Below are positions 6,412-10,392 of a DNA stretch of 10,392 nucleotides, one piece after another. The stretch spans positions 1-10,392 of the forward strand of contig JAZPZL010000104.1 in assembly GCA_045544655.1 (NCBI GenBank), in the 5' to 3' direction. This DNA is from RGIG5579 sp045544655. Its GTDB lineage: Bacteria; Bacillota; Clostridia; Oscillospirales; SIG627. The notes under the pieces are model-generated. The model was given only the letters and a program-made list of their open reading frames with translations. It did not search any database and had not been told where the DNA came from. Made by a program: the position numbers and the translations under genes. The first letter of the stretch is position 1. Each line of letters begins with the position of its first letter.

Positions 6412-7086
6412 TTACTTCTCGATCTCGCGGTTGTTGTAAAGCTCTTTCAGCTCTTCGATGGGCTTTTGCATCAGATTCTCCAAAAGCTCCTGGAAGGTGC
6501 CTTCGTTGATCTCTTTTACGCGATCCTCCAGGTGACCGCAGCCGGGAGCCAGATACTTACCGTTGAGTCTGCGGGCGAGCATGGCAACCTGGGGATGGCT
6601 GATGCCGGCAGGGCAACGGGAGGAGCATACGCCGCACATTACGCAGTCGAAGCTTTCCTCAGCGCATTTCTCGTATTCACCGCGCTGGGCGTAAGCGATG
6701 TACTGCATAACGTTCAGACCCTGGGTACAAGCCTTGGTACAAGCGTTGCATCCGATACAGCTGTAGATCTCGGGGTAAAGCTGCATCATGATCTGCTCGG
6801 TGGGAGAAACCTTTTCAATATCGTATACCTCCTTTACCAGGGGGAAGAAGGGGAGAGTTGCAATATACATATTCTCCTCAACCTTGGTCTGACAAGCCAG
6901 ACAAACCTTCAGCTCTCTGTCACCCTTGATGCGGTATACGGTAGCGCAAGCGCCGCAGAAGCCGTTACGGCAACCGCATCCGCGTACCAGCTGATAGCCG
7001 GCATATTCCATCGCGCTCATAATGGTAAGATTTGCAGGTACGGAATACTTCTTTCCGTACAGGAAAATATTTACGTTCTGTTCCAT
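6412..7086 (-). CDS. frdB: FrdB-like iron-sulfur subunit: [2Fe-2S] plus HdrC-like double [4Fe-4S] domain
   Basis: A 224-residue electron-transfer subunit. Residues about 1-75 form a plant-type [2Fe-2S] ferredoxin domain (C39, C44, C47 and C62 or C65, with an extra C37). The rest carries two complete C-x2-C-x2-C-x3-C motifs (C110/113/116/120 and C148/151/154/158, the latter ending in CP). Classical FrdB has one [4Fe-4S] and one [3Fe-4S]; the two full motifs and the following Pro-Ala-Gly-Ile resemble HdrC. There is no HdrB-type CCG repeat, unlike methanogen TfrB, and no membrane anchor gene is adjacent. Its likely job is to carry electrons between the Hdr/Flx part and the FrdA-like flavoprotein made from the next gene, 14 nt on. 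A ribosome site (AAGGA) precedes the ATG in an 18-nt gap. The C-terminus is a short charged helix. Confidence 0.85.
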   Translation of the reverse strand: MEQNVNIFLYGKKYSVPANLTIMSAMEYAGYQLVRGCGCRNGFCGACATVYRIKGDRELKVCLACQTKVEENMYIATLPFFPLVKEVYDIEKVSPTEQIMMQLYPEIYSCIGCNACTKACTQGLNVMQYIAYAQRGEYEKCAEESFDCVMCGVCSSRCPAGISHPQVAMLARRLNGKYLAPGCGHLEDRVKEINEGTFQELLENLMQKPIEELKELYNNREIEK

Positions 7087-7104
7087 ATTCTTATCCTTTC
7101 CACA

Positions 7105-7932
7105 TTAATATTCGTCCGGCAGCTCTTCCAACTGGTCAAAGCGGAAGACGGGACCGTCTTTGCAGATGAATTTGTCACCCAGATTGCATCTTCCGCACTT
7201 GCCGATGCCGCACTTCATACGCATCTCAAGGGTGGTGTAGATCTGATCCTTGCCGAAGCCAAGCTCCTGCAGACCTGCCAGGGTGAATTTGATCATAATG
7301 GGAGGACCGCAAAGAACGGCAGTCTTATTGGTGTCGAAATTCAATTCTTTGACAAAGTTGGGGACGAACCCTACGTGTCCGTTCCATTCGGGCTGTTCAC
7401 GGTCGATGGTCAGGTGAACGTTGATACCGTCCTCCTTGCACCACTCTTCCATGATCTCGTTGTAGTCCACCAGATCCTGCATGGAACGGGAACCGTACAC
7501 GATATCAATTTTTCCGTAGTTGGATCTGTAGTGACGGCAATAGTTGATGACGGATCTGAGAGGAGCCAGACCGATACCGCCTGCCACGAAAAGCAGATCC
7601 TTGCCCTTGAAGGCGCTCTCTACGGGGAAGCCGTTGCCGTAAGGACCGCGAATGGTCACGTACTGACCGGGCTCAATGGCGTGGAGAAAGCTGGTAACAC
7701 AGCCGCACTTTTTGATGGAAAATTCCATATACTCGGTGTTGGTAGGGGAGGAGGTGATGGAGAACAATGCCTCGCCTACGCCGGGGATGGAGAGCATGGC
7801 GCACTGACCGGGAATATGCTCAAAGGGCTTCTTCCCTTCGGGAGTGACCACGCGGAAGGTTCTTACGTCGGGGGTGTCGATGCGAATATCGGTCACCACG
7901 CCGATCTCGGGGATCAAAGCTTCTCTTTCCAT
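7105..7932 (-). CDS. FAD/NAD(P)-binding oxidoreductase subunit (FlxA / AsrB / hydrogenase gamma type)
   Basis: A 275-residue ferredoxin-NADP reductase-like protein. An FAD-binding barrel (about 10-105, with GEALFSITSSP at 53-63 and GPYGNGFP at 97-104) is followed by a nucleotide-binding domain with GGIGLAPLRS (118-127) and CGPPIM (208-213), then a C-terminal [2Fe-2S] site C241-x4-C246-x2-C249-x7-C257. This is the layout of FlxA, AsrB and hydrogenase gamma subunits, which exchange electrons with NAD(P)H; NADH versus NADPH cannot be told by eye. The start at 7932 is favoured because GGAGGGG lies at the end of the upstream gene and the stop and start share one base (TAATG). An in-frame extension to 8019 is coding sequence of the upstream gene in another frame. 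This is the only visible pyridine-nucleotide entry point of the operon. Confidence 0.88.
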   Translation of the reverse strand: MEREALIPEIGVVTDIRIDTPDVRTFRVVTPEGKKPFEHIPGQCAMLSIPGVGEALFSITSSPTNTEYMEFSIKKCGCVTSFLHAIEPGQYVTIRGPYGNGFPVESAFKGKDLLFVAGGIGLAPLRSVINYCRHYRSNYGKIDIVYGSRSMQDLVDYNEIMEEWCKEDGINVHLTIDREQPEWNGHVGFVPNFVKELNFDTNKTAVLCGPPIMIKFTLAGLQELGFGKDQIYTTLEMRMKCGIGKCGRCNLGDKFICKDGPVFRFDQLEELPDEY

Positions 7933-8945
7933 TACTTTTCCCCTCCAATCTCTTTGATTACTTTTACGATGTTCATATTGATGGGACACTTTGCCAGGCA
8001 TCTGCCACAGCCTACGCAACCGAAGATTCCTTCGTTGTTGGCAGGGTAGTACACCAGCTTGTGCATAAATCTCTGACGGAAACGCTCCATCTGAGTGTGA
8101 CGGGGCTGATCTGCCGCCATCTGCGTAAAGTCGGAATACATGCAGGAATCCCAGCAGCGATAACGCTGAATGCCGTTTCCGGTATCAAAATCACGGATAT
8201 CGAAGCACTGGCAGGTGGGACAAACGAAGGTGCAGGTTCCACAGCCCAGACAAGCCTTGTAAAGCTCCTTCCATTTGGGATCGGAGAAATGCTCCATCAG
8301 CTTTTCTGCCTTGAAGTGATCGGTATTCAGATTCTGAATGGGAAGCAGAGCCAGGATCTTGCGGATCTTTGCCTGCTCTTCTTCTGCCTTTGCCGCATCT
8401 CCTTCCTCCAGATCAAGGGAGGAAAGAAGCGCCTCGCCCTTTTCGGTATTGGCACGGAAAAGCATTTCGTCGCCTGCGATCCAGGCGGTAACGTCGCCCG
8501 CGGGATTTGCCGCATCAATGCCGAAGGTACCGCAGAAGCAGGTTTCCTCGGGCATATCGCAGGCAAGGGATACCACGGTGGAATGCTCTCTTCTGTTCTT
8601 GTAGAAGGTGTCTACAGGATCGGCAAGGAACACTCTGTCCAGAATGTCAAAGCTTCTCACGTCGCAGGCGCGGGCACCGAAGATCACGAAATCCTCGCAT
8701 TCCTCGCGGGTATCAATGATCTCGATCTTTTTGCCCTCTACCTTGAAGCCTGCCATATTTTCTACCTGAGGGAAGAAAAAGTCCTTGGCGCTTCTGTTGG
8801 TGTTACAAGCACGGGAAAGGGTATCGCCTTCTTCATATCTCTTGTATTCTGCGCCGGATTTGGTATCGACGGGCAGATACAGAGCCTGATTCTTTGCAAT
8901 GGCGGAAAGAAGACGGGGGAGCTTGGAAATTTGGATCTTCTTCAT
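7932..8945 (-). CDS. 4Fe-4S dicluster subunit (AsrA/HydB-like, Flx type)
   Basis: A 337-residue soluble iron-sulfur protein of the AsrA / hydrogenase beta-subunit family. A cluster-free N-terminal domain of about 225 residues carries family-type stretches such as VIFGARACDVRSFDILDRVF. It is followed by C232-x2-C235-x2-C238-x3-C242 with the extra pair C245/C247 (CPTCQC), then C264/C268 in RCWDSC, and a second full motif C310/313/316/320 (CVGCGRCLAKCP). In Flx and sulfite-reductase complexes such proteins relay electrons from the FAD/NAD(P) subunit, which here is the next gene and overlaps by one base. The ATG at 8945 follows GGGAGAG at the end of the preceding gene, with 4 nt between the two genes. 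Sulfite reduction is not indicated because no siroheme subunit (AsrC) is present. Confidence 0.85.
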   Translation of the reverse strand: MKKIQISKLPRLLSAIAKNQALYLPVDTKSGAEYKRYEEGDTLSRACNTNRSAKDFFFPQVENMAGFKVEGKKIEIIDTREECEDFVIFGARACDVRSFDILDRVFLADPVDTFYKNRREHSTVVSLACDMPEETCFCGTFGIDAANPAGDVTAWIAGDEMLFRANTEKGEALLSSLDLEEGDAAKAEEEQAKIRKILALLPIQNLNTDHFKAEKLMEHFSDPKWKELYKACLGCGTCTFVCPTCQCFDIRDFDTGNGIQRYRCWDSCMYSDFTQMAADQPRHTQMERFRQRFMHKLVYYPANNEGIFGCVGCGRCLAKCPINMNIVKVIKEIGGEK

Positions 8946-8949
8946 TCTC

Positions 8950-9918
8950 TTACTCTCCCTTCTTAAAAGCGTCGGACGGTTCCATATCGTCCTGGGTGAA
9001 ATTCATCAAAGGATATTTTTCTTGCGCATCGGCACCTGCCTGATACTCACCGTAGAATTCATTGATGTCCTTGATGAACTTGCGGTTCAGAAGATGCAGG
9101 GGGATGGACTGGGGGCAAACGCGGGAGCATTCGCCGCAGTCGGTGCATCTGCCCGCTACGTGGAACGCGCGGATGATGTGGAAATTCTGCTCTTCAAAGG
9201 AGGAAGCGGGTGCTTTGTTTTCAATGCCGGAGGCGGCGTTGTCAAACACGCACTTTTCGCAGGAGCAAGCGGGGCAAACGTTGCGGCAAGCGTTGCAACG
9301 GATACAGCGTGAAAGCTCACCTTGCCAGAAAGCAAAGCGCTCTTCCGCAGTCATTTTTTCCAGCTCTTCTACCTGGTCGAAGCGACCGGAAGAGAGAACC
9401 TCGCCGTCCTCGCCCAAAAGCTCGTCGTAAAGGACGTGCTTGCGGCTCTTGCAGTTTCTGCAGCGCTCGGCAAGGGCGTCTGCGCGGGCGATCTTCTGAT
9501 CGCCGTAAATGGTCTTCACGGTGATCTCTTCACCGTTTTCCTCCAGAGAGGTGATACCGCGAATTCCCATCTTGCGGATCTCTTCAATATCCAGCTTGCC
9601 TTCGCAGGGGATGCCTACTGCCCATACGTTTTCTCTCTTGATGCGATGCTCCTTGAGGAGCTGGCTGAAGGAGTAGGTATCGCAGGGCTTGAGGAATACG
9701 GCAACTACGCCTTCCTTTTCGCTTTCCTTGATCAGGTACTTGGAAAGGTTTGCGCCGGAGAAGCCGTTGTATACGAAGCTTTTTTCAATTTCCTCGGGAG
9801 AGGTGAATACCTCGGGGGTCTGATCGTAGAAGAAATCACCCTCGCGCCAGCCGATGACGCGTGCGGCTTTCCCGGAGGAGAGAAGCTCTTTTGCTTTATC
9901 GCGGATTACTTGTTGCAT
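8950..9918 (-). CDS. Second 4Fe-4S dicluster subunit (Flx type, FrhB/AsrA-related)
   Basis: A 322-residue iron-sulfur protein. The N-terminal 200 residues include AVFLKPCDTYSFSQLLKE (C79), GIPCEGKLD (C105) and C153/C156 (ERCRNCKSRKH), which recall the FrhB-like region of Flx/hydrogenase-associated subunits. Two ferredoxin-like motifs follow: C205-x2-C208-x2-C211-x3-C215 with C218/C220/C223 behind it, and C258-x2-C261-x2-C264-x3-C268. It is similar in plan to the next gene's product, so the two may be ancient duplicates. The ATG at 9918 lies inside the end of the MvhD gene (13-bp overlap) and follows GGAGG about 6 nt upstream, pointing to translational coupling. The role inferred is electron relay between the FAD/NAD(P) subunit and MvhD/HdrA. 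The acidic C-terminus (about 290-322) carries no cluster. Confidence 0.82.
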   Translation of the reverse strand: MQQVIRDKAKELLSSGKAARVIGWREGDFFYDQTPEVFTSPEEIEKSFVYNGFSGANLSKYLIKESEKEGVVAVFLKPCDTYSFSQLLKEHRIKRENVWAVGIPCEGKLDIEEIRKMGIRGITSLEENGEEITVKTIYGDQKIARADALAERCRNCKSRKHVLYDELLGEDGEVLSSGRFDQVEELEKMTAEERFAFWQGELSRCIRCNACRNVCPACSCEKCVFDNAASGIENKAPASSFEEQNFHIIRAFHVAGRCTDCGECSRVCPQSIPLHLLNRKFIKDINEFYGEYQAGADAQEKYPLMNFTQDDMEPSDAFKKGE

Positions 9919-10343
9919 CTCAGATCCTCCAATCTACGGTTTTTACCCAGTTTGGTTACGGTTGCCACAAAATCGTTCATGGTTGCGGCAAACTTTGCAC
10001 CCTCGGCTGCGCTGACCCATTCCAGTCTGGTTCTTTCTCTTTCAATGCCGAGAAAGTCCAGCATGGAGAAAAGAAGGGTCATACGGCGACGGGCGTAGTA
10101 GTTACCGGTGGTGTAGTGACAGTCACCGGGGTGGCATCCGCAGATGATCACGCCGTCTGCGCCTCTCTGGAAGGCACGGAGGATGAACATGGGGTTCACT
10201 CTGCAGGAGCAGGGAACGCGGATGATCTTTACGTTGGCAGGGTACTGGAGTCGGTTGGTACCGGAAAGGTCAGCACCCGCATAGGAACACCAGTTGCAGC
10301 AGAAGGCAACGATGGTGGGTTCAAACTTTTCTTCTATTTGCAT
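9906..10343 (-). CDS. mvhD: MvhD-like hydrogenase/heterodisulfide reductase iron-sulfur subunit
   Basis: A 145-residue MvhD-family protein (FlxD equivalent) carrying a [2Fe-2S] cluster and docking redox partners onto HdrA. Diagnostic segments are FCCNWCSYAGADLSG (C15, C16, C19), RVPCSCRVNP (C45, C47), FQRGADGVIICGCHPGDCHY (C68, C70, C75) and GNYYARRR. The family usually has a Cys-Ser/Thr-Gly-Arg-Val-Asp-Pro segment as I recall it, so the second Cys at C47 and Asn50 are variations. The start at 10343 gives the usual short N-terminal tail; GGAGG is at 10358-10354, 10 nt upstream, within the end of the HdrA-like gene. An ATG at 10350 is closer to that site but out of frame. It overlaps its upstream neighbour by 10 bp and its downstream neighbour by 13 bp. 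Confidence 0.92.
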   Translation of the reverse strand: MQIEEKFEPTIVAFCCNWCSYAGADLSGTNRLQYPANVKIIRVPCSCRVNPMFILRAFQRGADGVIICGCHPGDCHYTTGNYYARRRMTLLFSMLDFLGIERERTRLEWVSAAEGAKFAATMNDFVATVTKLGKNRRLEDLRCNK

Positions 10344-10392
10344 ATTGCATCTACCTCCGCCATGATTTGTCTGTTGGAGAAGCCGTGGAGAT
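10334..10392 (-). CDS. hdrA: HdrA-like flavoprotein, C-terminal end only (gene continues beyond the window)
   Basis: A minus-strand frame enters from the window edge, is read in phase from 10390 and stops at TAG (10336-10334). Its 18 residues, beginning LHGFSN and containing RQIMAEVDAIC, resemble the final helix of HdrA proteins, where a segment like F-T-x-x-Q-I-x-A-x-I-x-A follows the last ferredoxin domain. The 10-bp overlap with MvhD is also the expected HdrA-MvhD gene order. HdrA is the FAD subunit that splits or merges electrons in heterodisulfide reductase-type complexes. Only the tail is visible, so identity rests on a short match plus context. Confidence 0.6.
   Translation of the reverse strand, partial: LHGFSNRQIMAEVDAICK

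Noticed and set aside
4778..6439. Long plus-strand open frame of 553 codons opposite the FrdA-like gene
   Set aside because: It is the antisense shadow of a gene with a complete set of FrdA active-site residues; the plus frame has odd Cys/Gly/Val-rich composition and no recognisable domain.
6466..8049. Long plus-strand open frame opposite the FrdB-like and FAD/NAD(P) genes
   Set aside because: It spans two well-supported minus-strand genes and their intergenic gap; it is an antisense artefact of codon bias.
7105..9918. Anaerobic sulfite reductase (AsrABC) reading of the FAD/NAD(P) and dicluster subunits
   Set aside because: No siroheme-binding AsrC is present, there are two dicluster subunits rather than one, and MvhD and FrdAB are linked, which favours the Flx-Hdr type.
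4802..10392. NAD(P)-linked [NiFe] hydrogenase operon
   Set aside because: No hydrogenase large or small subunit with nickel-site cysteines is in the window; the catalytic genes at the end are FrdAB.

Overview
The window reads as chromosomal DNA from an anaerobic Firmicute, probably a gut-type Clostridium relative (Oscillospiraceae/Lachnospiraceae level is a guess). The grounds are AGGAGG-type ribosome sites on almost every gene, compact sigma-A style promoters, A/T-flanked hairpin terminators, and a large soluble Hdr/Flx-type iron-sulfur electron-transfer operon of a kind found in strict anaerobes.

Right half (about 4760-10392, all minus strand): seven tightly packed genes ending at a strong hairpin terminator. 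In transcription order they are the C-terminal tail of an HdrA-like flavoprotein (entering from outside the window), an MvhD-like subunit, two AsrA/HydB-like iron-sulfur subunits (Flx-type), an FAD/NAD(P)-binding subunit (FlxA/AsrB/HydG-type), a FrdB-like iron-sulfur subunit and a FrdA-like flavoprotein. Junctions are overlaps of 10, 13 and 1 bp or gaps of 4, 18 and 14 nt, so the proteins are probably made together as one complex. My reading is that NAD(P)H electrons enter at the FlxA-like subunit and pass through the iron-sulfur subunits and MvhD to HdrA. HdrA could then bifurcate, or run in reverse, between a low-potential carrier (ferredoxin) and FrdAB. Here FrdAB occupies the slot normally held by the heterodisulfide-reducing HdrBC. 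No HdrB-type CCG domain and no membrane anchor is visible in the window. This is the most interesting system here; its function is inference.

Middle (about 1544-4700, minus strand): a PcfJ-like protein with N-terminal zinc knuckles, then, behind its own good promoter, a WYL-domain transcription regulator and a small predicted cREC (cyclic-phosphate-processing receiver) protein 28 nt further on. An 8-bp inverted repeat lies immediately upstream of the WYL promoter.

Left (1-1512): a plus-strand YjjG/YfnB-like HAD phosphatase with a near-ideal promoter, converging on the cREC gene at a shared bidirectional terminator. Divergent from it on the minus strand is the N-terminal half of an SbcD-type nuclease. 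Its frame closes at a TAG just inside the window edge, before the family's last metal motif. Between the two divergent genes is a 253-base gap holding both promoters, small palindromes and an untested 55-codon minus-strand frame. No tRNA, rRNA, CRISPR array, insertion sequence or phage gene was seen.
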